Assembly: GCA_030549335.1 (NCBI GenBank)
Contig: CM060189.1
Coordinates: forward strand, 33,255,001-33,319,000
Direction: 5' to 3'
Length of the DNA stretch: 64,000 bases
Origin: Pontederia crassipes
Lineage: Eukaryota > Streptophyta > Magnoliopsida > Commelinales > Pontederiaceae
The notes under the pieces were generated by a model. The model ran no database searches. It saw only the letters and a list, made by a program, of their open reading frames with translations, and was not told the origin of the DNA. Both the position numbers and the translations under genes were made by a program. Below, piece after piece: positions 47,280 through 58,408 of the stretch (the stretch's first letter is position 1; every line of letters begins with the position of its first letter).

Positions 47280-48743
47280 CGTGGGAGTCGACACCAAAGT
47301 TGGCGACCGCAAGGGACCCGAAAGGCGATGAGGAAAAGCAAGAGTTAATGGGGGAGGAACCGTATCAAGGCAGCGTGGGGTGGCTTTGATTTTGTGCTAG
47401 GGGTGTTTGTATGTTGGCCAGGTGTCAGGAAAGGTGGCCGTAGGTCACGTGAGATGCATTGGGATTGCTTCGGAGGGTTAAGTGGGGGACAATTGTGTTA
47501 GGGTTCGTGATACGAGAGGGTGGTGGAGAATCACTGCCGTTGGATACATCAGGCAAATCCAATGGGCGAGTGGCATCTAGAGCATCAACCGCATGATCTT
47601 GATCAGAGGGTGGAGCAGATGTTACCGTTAGGGCAGAGAACTTGTTAGTGGTGAGAAGCGGTTCACATGGTTGAGCCGGGATAGCCACGGGGTTGCGGCG
47701 AACCGAACCAGGCGATCGCATGAGTCACGGTTGCGCAAAGCAGGTGGCCGGCGATCAGGCATGGCGTGCAACATCCAATGACCAAAGAGGAGGACGTTGG
47801 ACGCAGGCCGCTGCGCCACCGAGCTACCGCCCACGCCATCCAGGCGAGTTGCCGGCGAAGCCTGTGAACACACCTCAAAGCGATGTCCAATGATGCCACA
47901 ATTAAAACAAAAGGTAGAAAGTTTCTCGTATGTAACATGCTGGAAATATCGCGAGCCATTAGGAAGAGAAACCCAGATACCTTATTTTACTAGGACCTTG
48001 AGATCCAGTTCCACACAAATGCGCGGTGATGCACAACAATCATTTGCAAAAGATTTCTCATCCACCTGGATGACACAGCCGAAGGAGGCAGCGATTCGCC
48101 TCCGGGTAGCAGCGGTACAGAGTTCCCATGCCAATCCTGGTAGATGTATCCACACGGGGATGGATGTGGGGCGCTCCTCCAGAGGGCGGAAAAAGCTCTT
48201 TGCCTGGTGATCTGAATCATGTTCTCCTTTAGATTCCATGGTTGTCCAGTCAGTACCTGCAAGTGATCATCATCATTCGTAAAAGCAAACATAAAATACA
48301 TGTTATCCAGATCTGTGATTGATAAGTTTCCTTTCAGATGCCACAATGAAAGTAGATCCTGACGCAGGTTACTCTGTGAGTCCCCAGGGTTGGTGAAATG
48401 CCCCATTAGACACTTTGCCAGTTCCTGCGACCTCAGCGCCGTCTTCTGTCAGAGATCACGATTTCTTCAAATATTGAACTCTTAATACTTCTGATCTGGT
48501 TTGGGGTGATGAGAGGAGGGGGGATGGGGTTGTATGCCCTCTGACCACAGAAGCCCAGGACGTATTTGGATTTAGGGCGGAGAGAGGTATTGGGGGCCGA
48601 GAGGAGTGATCGCTGGAGAGAGTGGAGGGGTTTGATGGTGGCGGCGGCGGCGGTGGTGGTGGGGGGGGGGGGGGGGGGGGGGGGGGGGGAGAGAAGGGGG
48701 AGGGCTGGAGCAAGGAGTGAGGGGACTTCGGTGAAGTCGCCAT
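47280..48743 (-). pseudogene. LINE ORF1 (gag-like, DUF4283 and zinc knuckle)
   Basis: The likely start is MATSPKSPHSLLQPSPF at 48743. A long proline run (poly-G on the plus strand) follows, then TSWASVVRG, a motif common just before DUF4283 in plant LINE ORF1. After a frame break, the segment near 48.4-48.0 kb reads as the DUF4283 RNA-binding domain (DLLSLWHLKGNLSITDL, GQPWNLKENMIQI). A CCHC knuckle of the type CFNCGIIGHRFEVC follows near 47.90 kb. The remainder is low-complexity. Several frame breaks make it a pseudogene. Confidence 0.8.
48652..48689. repeat. poly-G tract
   Basis: A run of roughly 30 G follows GGTGGTGGTG. It encodes the proline run of LINE ORF1 on the minus strand. Its exact length is likely unstable or hard to sequence. 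Confidence 0.9.
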
Positions 48744-48820
48744 CCTCCAGTAACTTCAATTTTTCCAGAACCTCCTTTGATGTCGCAACACTTGAGACTT
48801 TGGCATGGGATTTGTCCAAT

Positions 48821-51676
48821 ATTCAAATATTATGTATTACCTTATGTATTTGATCACTAGCTGATCAATATAGATTTTTATCCCATTTTAGATGCATTTC
48901 ACCCCTATCGAGCTCCTAAATTGCCCAACTTTTGGCCAATTCTGTTTGAAATGCATAGATTATGATAACTAGTTGATATTCCTCATTTTATACTTAATTT
49001 CATGTGCATAGAGGTTCTGAAATGCCAAAATACATAAATATTTTAATTCTATGCCAAGTTATCACTTTTAGAACAAGTTATCACTCCAATATGTCAAGTT
49101 ATCATTATTTTGAGTGAACTGATTTTCAATGATTTTCTTGCCCTAAATCCATTACTATCATGAATAAATCATATTTGGATGATCATATCTCAACTTGTGC
49201 AAAATTATAAATCCATTTGAACAAGTTATCATTTTTCCAACGCCAAGTTATCGTTAAAGGGTAAAATTATCATTTCGACATGCAAAACTATCAATTCTGC
49301 ACAAAGGCCTTAGACAATCATTATATTATTGTTCTAACTCATTGCTATTCAAATTTGATCACATTTGGATAACCACAACAAAAGTTATGATAAGTTATCG
49401 TTTTAAGGCAATCAAGTTATTATTTTGGTACCCAAGTTATCATTTCTATGAAATCTTATTCATATTTAATTTCTGACTTCACTCACTTGCCACCCTAATC
49501 CATTTGATGCATCTAATGCCTTGAGCCACTTGTATTTGGATAATTTCCATGATTAGTGTAAAATTATCATTTTCGGGTTCCAAAACCATTAGTTTTTCAT
49601 ATCGATTTGCATTCTTGTACAACACTAAACTCCCTTTGATTATTGAGCTATGTTTACTTGTTGTCCTAATTCTTATTTGTTTATTTCTTATTAGAGGACA
49701 TTGATGTTTGCTGTTGTAGATTTTGTAGTAAGAAAAACATATTAGAAAAAGGTGAAAAAAGGTGGGGGACCACACCAAAAAGCTGCTGATTCTGCGGCTG
49801 GAATTTCAGGACTGGACATTTGGCACAATCAGATATTTTGGGATATTTAGATGTTGATATGAGGGTGTTGAATGGCCATATATAAGCTGAAGAAACCTTG
49901 GAAGGAAGGGGGCCTCCATTTGGAGGGCTGCTGGACCAGGAGCAAAGGAGAAGGCAGCAAGGGTTTGGAAGGGTTTTGGAGTTGGAGCTGAAGGCTGCAA
50001 GGATATTTCTCGACAAGCTTCAATCCAGATGACTTCCTTCTGTTCTTTACTACATTTTGTATCTGATTTTGGAAACATGAGGAGCTAAATCCCATGCCTC
50101 CTAGGATAGGGTAGTAGTCTAATGCAAATTGTGGATGAATTAGAGACAAACTTATTTCCTCATTTGAATCAAGTTTTGAATTAATTCTGAATTCTGTATA
50201 AATCTGAATTTGTTCTTGTCATTGGAAGACCCTACTTGTATCTACAACTGAGAAGTTATCATTTGGTCTAATCTTTGTTTAGAAATGAGCAAAGAATCCA
50301 TGCCAAGTTTCTGAATTCTTTTTGATTGAAAATCTGATTTCTGTTTCCTGATTTCTGAACTTCCAGAATTCTGATTTTCTAAGTTGTCTAAATCTGATTG
50401 TCATTGGGGATTGAATTAATTGAATAACTGAGAGGTTAACATCTATTCCAATCTTGTTCAGAAATGGATTGAGAAGCTTTGACATTCCTATGATTCAAAT
50501 CTGTAATCACATTTGGTCTTTCCTGATTTGAATGAGTTGTTGATTTCTGATTTCCTGAAATTCTTGAAATCTGATTGCCATTGTTAAGCCCTACTTTAAT
50601 CCATCATTGAGAGATGGTTTTAAGGCCTTTCTTGAGATTTAGAGATGAGCCAAGGAGCAATGACAATTTCTGATTTCTCAAACTTGTATTAGGTGCTGAT
50701 TTCTATCCAATTCATTAATGAAAATGTGGATTTCATTTGAATTTGTAGCTGAGAAGCTGATTTTAAATCCTCTTATAGTTTAGAGATAAATTAAGGAGCA
50801 TTTGCATTAATATTGGATTGATTTCATCCCTGTTTAGTTGATTGAAACATTCCTTTCATTTTCAAAGTGCAATCTAGAAGTTATCATTCAGATTTTTATT
50901 GAATTGCCAAAAAAATCAGCAAGGTGACTTGGATTGAACTTAATGATAACTTGATTTTCAGTGGGGATACTTTTCTAATTCAACTTGGCTAATAATTATA
51001 TGACAATATATTGTTTAGTTTAGGTCTAATTGAGCTGTGAAAATATCCATAATGAAAGTTGAATTGGATTTGACTAAAAAAATGATAACTTGTCAATTTA
51101 CATCCATAATTAGATTAGATGAACTCCAACTCCTAGGAGGACCATCATCATTGATAGTTAAACCCTTTTAGACTCTAGATTAGCATTTACAATTCAGTTT
51201 AATTAACTTTGCAGCAATCCACAACAAGTTATCATTCTGCATTCCTGAAAGAAAAAAAAATTTGTTTTCACTTTCTTTAAAAAATTTGTTTTTGCCGCTT
51301 TAAATAGAATTAGTCTAAATTATTTTTAGGTAGTCTAGGACTTCAAATCAATGTGGATATGACATTTAGGGTAACTACAATTGACCTGTATACTTGCAGT
51401 AGAGAGTGAGTTAGGGAGTTGAAACAAAAATTAAAAATTTTGACTTTTGACCCAAAAATCAGCAAGTTATCACTAAACCCCTCAATTTCACTATCAGTAT
51501 TACACTATTTTTAATTGCATATTGTGATATATCCATACTCTTATGTATTTATGCTTTTTAAAAAGTTGCAAAGAAACTTTATCATGCACTTCATATATAG
51601 ATACATTAATCAAGAAAATTTTCAATCGCGAAGCATGATGAGTGTTTCCTAATTTATATTGTTTCTATAAACATAT
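48821..51676. other. tract with many AAGTTATCA motifs, nature unknown
   Basis: No gene was recognised. A (C)AAGTTATCA-type motif recurs at about 49055, 49074, 49095, 49222, 49245, 49391, 49413, 49434, 50251, 50876, 51225 and 51463; reversed copies (TGATAACTTG) lie near 50938 and 51090. Phrases like TGATTTCTGA also repeat at 50.3-50.7 kb. Short dispersed motifs of this kind occur in subterminal regions of some DNA transposons, but no ends or target duplication were found. Confidence 0.5.
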
Positions 51677-52499
51677 GGGTAAACTGCATATAGGAAGCGA
51701 CTTTCTCTTCGCACGGTGTCACGCAAGATCCTAGACATCCAATCGAGATCCCACGACTAAGATGATCATCTCACGAGATTTTACATCACTCACTCATGAC
51801 GGAACATGCACGATCCTAACCTTCTCCCTCTGATCGACGATGAGGGTGGCGAACAAGGGCGGTGATCGACGACAAGGACGGCTGATATGGAGGTTGCGGC
51901 GCTGGCAATCGAGGGATCCAACAGTTGACTGCGAGGGATGCGGCGGCCGGTGTTCTCGATCTCCCCCTCTCCCTCCCTCTCCCCTTTTCTCTCTCGATCT
52001 CCCCTCTTTATCTTCCCTTTGTCCTTCCCTCCTCCTTTTTCTCCATCAACCTCCTGCCACCGTCGATTTCTCTCCCTCTTCTCTCTCCCCCCATTTCTCC
52101 CAGATGTCCCCTCCGACGATGGCGACAGCGTTGCAAAGTGATGGGAACATCGAGGCGAGGCGATGGTGAGGCGATGCAACTGTGCTGCAACTTGATCGCG
52201 AGGAGAATATCTCAATATCTGGCGAGGCGAGGCGCGCTCGAGTCCGGCGAGGTGAGTCGTGAGTCCGACGAGAGTCGCGAGGCGAGGTGTGCTCGAGTCC
52301 AGCGAGACAAGGTGAGCATGAGGGTAGCCGGCAAGAATCGCAGTTCTGGATCATGTGCGTGCCGAGAGAGAGATAGGGAGGGAGGGAGAGAGAGAGTGGG
52401 AGCAGCCGGCGAGGTGCGCACGAGGGTCGCCGGCGAGAGTCACAGTTTTGGATCACGCGCTAGCAATGGAGGGTTGGCAGCGAGAGAGGGTGGTCGGCA

Positions 52500-52531
<32 letters not shown>

Positions 52532-53203
52532 GGGTCGAGGGAGAAAGGGGGAGGAAGGGAGGGAGCCGCCGGCGATGGAGATGGGAGGATCGACGGAGAG
52601 AGAGGGTGGCTAGATCTCTCCTTTCCCCCTCCGAACTCTCATTCTCACTCTCACGCGTGAACGTCGCCACCGTTGCCGTCTTGCGTGAACGCCGGAGATG
52701 TGCGGTGAGGGCGAATCGGTAGATCCGTCGAAGATGTGCGGCGAGGAGGCCACGGTCAGGGCGTGGAGCCGACGAGGGCTGCGAAGAGGGCGACAACGTC
52801 GGAGAGGGTCATCTCACTATCTCAATCTCTCATTCTCTCCTTGATCTCTTTCTCTCTCTCTCTCTCTATGTGCCATCAGACAGTGAGGACGCCGTGAAGA
52901 GGGCGACGACGTCGGATAGGGATCTCGATCTCAATCTCTTTCCCAAATCTCTTGTTCTCTCTCTCTTTCTTCCCGATCTAGATCTCGCCGGCGGCTAGTA
53001 TGGAAAGATTTGGCACCGGAGCGAACAAGGTTGGCGCTGGTGACCTAGATTGGGTGCAGAAGTTCTCGTGAGATGAATTATAACCGTCTGATTACATCTC
53101 GATGGTCTGCGCGCCGAGATCGTGTAAACCATCGGATGATAGTTGGACGTCTAGAATCTTGTATGATGCGAATGGAAAGCCGTTTCATATATATAGTTTA
53201 CCC
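51677..53203. mobile_element. Mutator-like element (non-autonomous, possible Pack-MULE)
   Basis: The ends are inverted over about 100 bp. Left: GGGTAAACTGCATATAGGAA, later ATCCTAGACATCCAATC and ATCTCACGAGA. Right (reverse complement): GGGTAAACTATATATATGAA, ATTCTAGACGTCCAACTATC and ATCTCACGAGA. The flanks TAAACATAT (51668-51676) and TAAATATAT (53204-53212) form a 9 bp duplication with one difference, the Mutator-like signature. The 1.3 kb interior is much GC-richer than the surroundings, with CTCTCC and GAGAGA runs and GCGAGGCGAGG repeats. Low-complexity frames exist, but I see no recognisable gene or transposase. Confidence 0.85.
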
Positions 53204-53671
53204 TAAATATATTACCCTTTTTGCGAGGAACATGGCTTTTTTGAAAGTGTCACGTAGATATGACATGCTTATGGGCCATGGCCCATGTGACCCATGCGAT
53301 ATACAAATGTATTCTGTTCCTATTTATTTTTTAATTATTGAAACAGAAATTTGGCCGTTTGGATTAATGATAATCTTAAGAATAAATAATACATCAAGTT
53401 GGGAAATGGGATTTATCGTTTTTTTTTTTTGTTTTTCGATTCCCACGTGACTACGGGCTGAATTCTTCCACTGCACGTACGCACGTGAACACGTGGGTTG
53501 CCCGACAAAACTTGTTTTACGCACCGAATCCTGCTACTTCATGTGTTCACTTGATCAAGATTTAATTACTAGACCTCTTAATTAAAATTATCAATTATTT
53601 GAATCATGTTGATTGGCTAAGACAGAGGGTGAGTATGAATCAACGATCAAATTCATATTATAAAACACTAA

Positions 53672-53793
53672 TAAAGCAAGATCTATTGGTGAATAATATA
53701 TCGAAATGTTTGGTTACTAATAGAGCGGAATGGCGTCGTATGATCCATGTAGCCGACCCCACCTAGTGGGATAAGGTTTTGTTGTTGTTATTG

Positions 53794-53797
<4 letters not shown>
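53672..53797 (+). mobile_element. RTE LINE, short 3' fragment
   Basis: A 126 bp 5'-truncated copy. AGCAAGATCTATTGGTGAAT through GTTGTTGTTATTGTT is nearly identical to the 3' end at 61.45-61.57 kb, and includes the RTE terminus GACCCCACCTAGTGGGATAAG. It is followed directly by an AT microsatellite that may have grown from the tail. Confidence 0.9.
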
Positions 53798-53843
<46 letters not shown>

Positions 53844-53860
53844 ATATATATATATATATA
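53798..53860. repeat. (AT)n microsatellite after an RTE tail
   Basis: About 60 bp of AT repeats with one short interruption, then GAGAGA. It directly abuts the RTE 3' tail. Confidence 0.9.
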
Positions 53861-53903
53861 GAGAGAGAAAGATTGAATTTTATTTTATTTATAATTTGTG
53901 ATT

Positions 53904-55830
53904 TAATCTATAAACGTCAATATCTTAATTAATTAACCTTGAAAAATATAATACATGCATATTTGGTACATATTTAATATTTGGTACATATTATCATATT
54001 TAGTGGTTTTAGCTTAATACGAGTGCAAATCCAATATTTTACTTTTAACTATATATTGTTAATATGGTAACTAATTGATTGGTCCCAATTGAGAAAAAAA
54101 ATACAAAATATTACACGAAATAAAAAGAAGAAAAATAATGTGAAGTCATCTGAGTATCTGCTGGCCCAACTGCACAAAACTCAGCCCAAATTATATGGCC
54201 GCTTACATAGTAATTAGGAATGTATGAAAAATCCGATCGAACGGAAAAACTTGCCCGACCTAAAAAGATCGACCCGAAAAAATTGAAAGTAGGACGATTT
54301 TTAAATAGAGCAAAACTAATTTTCTTAAACTAGGGCTCTACCCAAAAAAATTGTTAGGACTTGTGGAGCCAGCTTTTATTTTATTAATTTTTCTTTATAC
54401 AATTTATTTAGATGTAATTAATTATTTTATTACTGGTGTAATAACTTTTTATATAGCTTAATATATTCTTATCATATTATGAAACTCTAATTTAATAGTT
54501 CTAACACTATATCCTATATTTAGTTAAAAAATTAAATAAGTTAATATTAATTTTAGTTTATTATATACTTTTTGAAAATATATTTATTAAAATAGGAGCC
54601 CAGAAAATCATCCAAAAAAACTGACCGCTAGAAAGTGATTTTTCTTTTTCCTAAATATTTTTAGGATGGTTTTGTGATTTAAAAAGTCGACCCAAAAAAT
54701 AATAAATGTTCTTTTGGACAGAAAAACCGATCAACCCGAACCACTTTTAGTATTTCTAAGTACTAGTTACGTTAGAATAGCACAAAAACACATATATGTA
54801 AAATAAGGTCCATTTCTAAGCATCCACAAAGTCCAACTCATAAGCTAAGATCTATCCAATTCCAATTTTATTGTTTATTCATTTATTTTTAATTGGTCTT
54901 ATAATTTTTTTTCTGTCATTAAAAAAACCATCTCATACTGAAATCTACCTTATGCACGACAGCAATTTGAACCTAATTTATTAACAATTTTGATTGAATC
55001 AAATTCTAAATGACCACCTTGAATAAAAACTATTAATCATTTTATTTCATATCAGCTCATTTTCATCATTAGAACCAGACTAGAATCGTGTCTCATTTTG
55101 CTTGATTCTGTGATAGAAAATGGAGAACTAGGATTATAGGACTCTCATTAAAAAAATGGTTCTAACAAAATGTTTGAACAAGACGCCTATTGCATGTCAC
55201 ATAAGTTTTTTTTTATCTCTCATCTCGCTATTCTTTTCCACTATTACCTTTGTTTCTAAATTACTTTATATTTTAATTAAATCAATTATGTAATTATAAA
55301 ACTTAGCTATCTCATTAAGTTTCATTAAGAATGCTAACTCATTGGATGAGTGAATAAAAAAATTATACCCTATAAAAAACCTGTTCGTGTAACTCATTAA
55401 ATTATTAAATATTATACATTGAACTATTATTTTTTGTTAGTTAAAGTAACAATCTATACGGATGAATTAATGACAATATTAAACTTATCAAAATAAGTAT
55501 TCATCAAGTCATTAATTACCGCAATAATGAATTAAGTAGTGTACATTAAATTTTATAAAAATAACAATTCAATAATTGTAGTATCAAATATATTATTATT
55601 ATTAAGGTACTATTTATAATTTAATATTATTTGCTATATTCTTAGTTTTTCAAAAAATATAATACTTATTAATAGATATTTGAAGAAAAATCTATTATCA
55701 TAAAGTTTTTATCCAACTTAACCTTTATTTTTAAAAAGATATATACTTAACCTTTATTATTTTCATATTATGTTTAAACAATCATTTGAAATAATTCATT
55801 AAATCAAAATTTTAATTCTCTGCCATTACA
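53904..55830 (+). repeat. dispersed duplicated segment, copy 2 (with insertions)
   Basis: Partner of 27070-27850, in the same orientation and order (TTAATTAACCTTGAAAAATA, AGCTTAATACGAGTGCAAAT, TCATCAAGTCATTAATTA, GAAATAATTCATTAAATCA). It contains a hAT-like insertion at about 54215-54767 and a further stretch of about 640 bp (54.81-55.44 kb) missing from copy 1. Confidence 0.8.
54215..54767 (-). mobile_element. hAT-like non-autonomous element (copy 2)
   Basis: About 550 bp with inverted-type ends AGGAATGTATGAAAA and, in reverse complement, AGAAATACTAAAAGTGG. CCGATC/GATCGG and GACCCG lines lie near both ends. The interior matches 26.58-26.80 kb in reverse orientation. Its position between CTTACATAG and ACGTTAGAATAG interrupts a segment that is continuous in the 27 kb copy. 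The flanks AGTAATTA/AGTACTAG fit an eroded 8 bp duplication. Confidence 0.6.
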
Positions 55831-56258
55831 TTACATTTAATTTAAATATAATAAATGTTATTTAAAATAATTCATATTATTTTTTAGCACGCATCCGAAC
55901 CACATTTAACCAAAAGTATTAGTAATTAAGTTGGAATTGAATATGGTATCAATGAAATTAAATCTTGAAAATTATAACAATAACACCCCAATTTTTCGAA
56001 AAGGAGTTATCTAATATTGAAAAAAATAAAACAGAAAAATATAATATAGCTATATTAGAGTGCAATAACAATGCATAATTCAGTGCAATACCGTAGTTCT
56101 GAGATTTTGAATTGACATTATTTTGATTTTGTGTTTTATGCCGTATGATGCCCATTTAAAAGTATAGAACTATTGTGATTCCACCCTAATACTTCTCAAA
56201 ATAATAAGGATAAATAGTAGAACCTGGGTGGGTCACTTGCTGGGTGGCATTGCAGCTC
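55831..56258. other. AT-rich intergenic / distal upstream region
   Basis: AT-rich; no gene. It lies upstream of the GC-rich gene at 56582. Confidence 0.5.
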
Positions 56259-56370
<112 letters not shown>

Positions 56371-56581
56371 TTATAAAAAAGCATCGGGTACTTGCTACGT
56401 GGGCAAGAATAAGAGAGGGGAGAGAGAGAGGGGGAGGGAGATAACGGGGTGAAGTGCGTGCTCCTCACCATCCATGTAGTCACTCCATGAGGGAGAAGAG
56501 AGCTCTTTTCTAGCTAATCTTCTGCGTTCGCGCCCCCAAATTGCTTCCACGGACACCTCTGCCGCAGATCACTCCGCGAGG
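56371..56581 (+). promoter_or_regulatory. proximal promoter / 5' UTR of the 56582 gene
   Basis: Between the TAA repeat and the ATG there is a GAGAGAGAGAGGGGGAGGGAG purine tract (split across 56414-56441) and a GC-rich leader with CTCCATGAGGGAGAAGAGAG. GA-rich tracts are common in plant 5' regions. No firm TATA box is placed. Confidence 0.4.
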
Positions 56582-57586
56582 ATGAGCGGAGCCGGCGACA
56601 TCTCCTCCCCGGAATTCGAGTTCTGGATGGTGGGCAAGAACCCGTCCGTTCCACAGCCCTACCTCCTCACTGCCGACGAGCTCTTCGTCGACGGCGTCCT
56701 CCTCCCGCTTCATCAGCTAACTCTCTCCAACTCCACCTCCAACCCCGCTCTCGAGCCCCTGCCAGCTGAAGCTTCTGACGAGACTGCGCCGCCGCTGCAG
56801 CCTCCGTCCTCTGGTGCTGCTCCCGCCAATCCTGATCCTTCTTCTTCCAACTTGAACGCGAAGAAATGGAAGGATCTCTTAAAGATGGGTGAGAAGGCGC
56901 TGGAGGAGCTCAGGGAGAGGAGGAAGCACAGGCGGGACAGCGTCGCCGGCGGTGCCGCCCCCGAGCTCAACATCCACATATGGCCCTTTTCCAGAAGCCG
57001 TTCCGCCGGCAACGCTGGCGCAGGATCCTGGCAGAGCAGGGCAAGAGCGGTGGTGTCCGGGCGCCGCAAGGTAAGCAGCGCTCCTTGCTCCAGGAGCAAC
57101 TCCCGTGGGGAGTCCTCCAAGCCCGCCGCCGCAGCCACCGGCCCCAAGGCCGCATCGTCCTTCAGGAAGTGGACCGCGAACCCAGTGCGCCTGGGGCACG
57201 CCGGCGGCATTCACCTCGGGAGAGCCAACCCCGTCTGGAAGCTCCGCCGGAAGATCAACCAAACGCCGGATCCCAAAGAGAAGTCCTCCTCCGCGACTAC
57301 CGCGACCGCGACCGCCGGCGCCGGTGCGAGGAGGCCAGCCGTCGCCAGCGGCGGCGTCAGCCACGGCGGCGTCAGGGTCCTGAATTTCAACGTGAACACG
57401 TGCATCGGGTACCGAGCCAACCAGGCGAGCTGCAGGGATGACCATGCGAAAAGGATGCCCGGATCCGTCGCAGGCGCCGGCGCCGGCGACCAGGCCGACG
57501 GAGAAAGCAGCAGCACCGCCAGTGGGAACAATATTAATGGGAGCCTTTTCAACCTGAGAACCATCTTTTCCAAGAAGGTCTACTGA
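56582..57586 (+). CDS. plant-specific basic, Ser-rich protein of unknown function
   Basis: An intact 334-residue single-exon frame with very high GC content. The N-terminus (residues 9-46) has the conserved block SPEFEFWMVGKNPS then LLTADELFVDGVLLPL, which I associate with a small family of uncharacterised plant proteins (At1g56020/At3g12970-like, from memory). After an Ala/Pro-rich linker comes a basic predicted helix (ALEELRERRKHRRDS, about 107-121), then IWPFSRSRSAG (about 132-142) and the Ser/Arg stretch RRKVSSAPCSRSNSRGESSK. An alanine-rich, likely disordered C-terminal half ends in FSKKVY. There is no signal peptide or membrane span; a nuclear or cytosolic, phosphorylated protein is plausible by composition only. 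The start at 56582 is in good context (GAGGATGAGC) and directly precedes the conserved block. The GC content contrasts with its surroundings, as in many monocot genes. Confidence 0.85.
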   Translation: MSGAGDISSPEFEFWMVGKNPSVPQPYLLTADELFVDGVLLPLHQLTLSNSTSNPALEPLPAEASDETAPPLQPPSSGAAPANPDPSSSNLNAKKWKDLLKMGEKALEELRERRKHRRDSVAGGAAPELNIHIWPFSRSRSAGNAGAGSWQSRARAVVSGRRKVSSAPCSRSNSRGESSKPAAAATGPKAASSFRKWTANPVRLGHAGGIHLGRANPVWKLRRKINQTPDPKEKSSSATTATATAGAGARRPAVASGGVSHGGVRVLNFNVNTCIGYRANQASCRDDHAKRMPGSVAGAGAGDQADGESSSTASGNNINGSLFNLRTIFSKKVY

Positions 57587-58408
57587 TGTACATATACATG
57601 CGTACGCCTTTATCTGTCTCCTGTATAAAACGTATGGTTTCATGTACGTATGTAAAACGGGTAGCTGCATGGTCGATCCACCTCTCTGTTATAATTTAAT
57701 TTTCCCTCTCATGCCACCGATCTGATCTCTCTTTACTGGGAGACTTTTAATGATTGAATTCTCTCTCCTCGTGCGTCTTTTGAGAGCATCGGCGGCAGAG
57801 TTCTCTTAGCTGCACAGTGAACGCCGCTCCAGTGCATGAAGCTGCTTGCACCTCCGAATTAATGGCCATGAGCTCAATTTGTGCGTGCTGTAAAAGTGTA
57901 AAACACAGTGCAGCAGCAGCAGCAGCAGCACCACCACCACCACCGCCCATTAATGCACGTAGTTAGTTAATGGTATAGATACCGACCATGCCATGCACCT
58001 TCATTATTTTTTTCCCTAAAAAAGTCCAAGGTAATGTTGCTTTTGCTTGCATACGTGTGTATATATTTTATGCGAAATATTTAAGATGTACAATGTAATT
58101 TTTTTATATAAAAAAAGTGTATATAGTTTCGAGTTAAAAGTTATTTTAAAAAATCCAATTCAAACCTACGAAAAACTTGCATATGAGGGCACTATTGCGT
58201 CATGGAAAGCAACCTCTCATAATTAAATGATGGATCGGTGATCTCTTGAGCTCGTTAAAGGCTGTGGATAACACAATTCTTTTTTGAAGGTTAAGTAGAT
58301 AGATACATCTATATTCGAGATCACGATAAATATACAAATTATATGTTCTAGGTTTACATATGGATATAGGATCCACTGCAAGCTTTCTCTCTCCACTTCC
58401 CTTCACCT
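57587..58408. other. 3' flank of the 56582 gene, CAG/CAC repeat
   Basis: AT-rich downstream sequence, presumably holding the 3' UTR and polyadenylation signal (TGTATAAAACGTATG near 57.62 kb). A small (CAG)n(CAC)n run lies at about 57909-57943. No further gene was seen. Confidence 0.5.

Larger units (their letters stand above)
42780..48811 (-). mobile_element. nearly full-length L1-type LINE, decayed
   Basis: This is a 6.0 kb minus-strand non-LTR retrotransposon. It is bounded by the perfect 9 bp duplication TTGTCCAAT (42771-42779 and 48812-48820) and ends in a short poly(A), seen as T at 42780-42787. In order from the 5' end: an ORF1 with a DUF4283-like domain and zinc knuckle (about 48.74-47.3 kb), an endonuclease (46.84-46.1 kb), a reverse transcriptase (45.6-44.2 kb), a zf-RVT segment (43.96-43.55 kb) and a plant RNase H-like tail (43.31-42.85 kb). 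The frames are broken at many points, so it is inactive. It is probably full-length at insertion. Confidence 0.9.

Noticed and set aside
51790-52796. Open frames up to 196 codons inside the second Mutator-like element
   Set aside because: They are Ser/Pro/Leu or Arg/Glu low-complexity from pyrimidine/purine tracts, overlapping in several phases; no domain was recognised.
56713-57670. Minus-strand ORFs up to 263 codons opposite the 56582 gene
   Set aside because: GC-rich sequence has few stops in any frame. These frames are Gly/Ala/Pro-rich and lack any conserved block.
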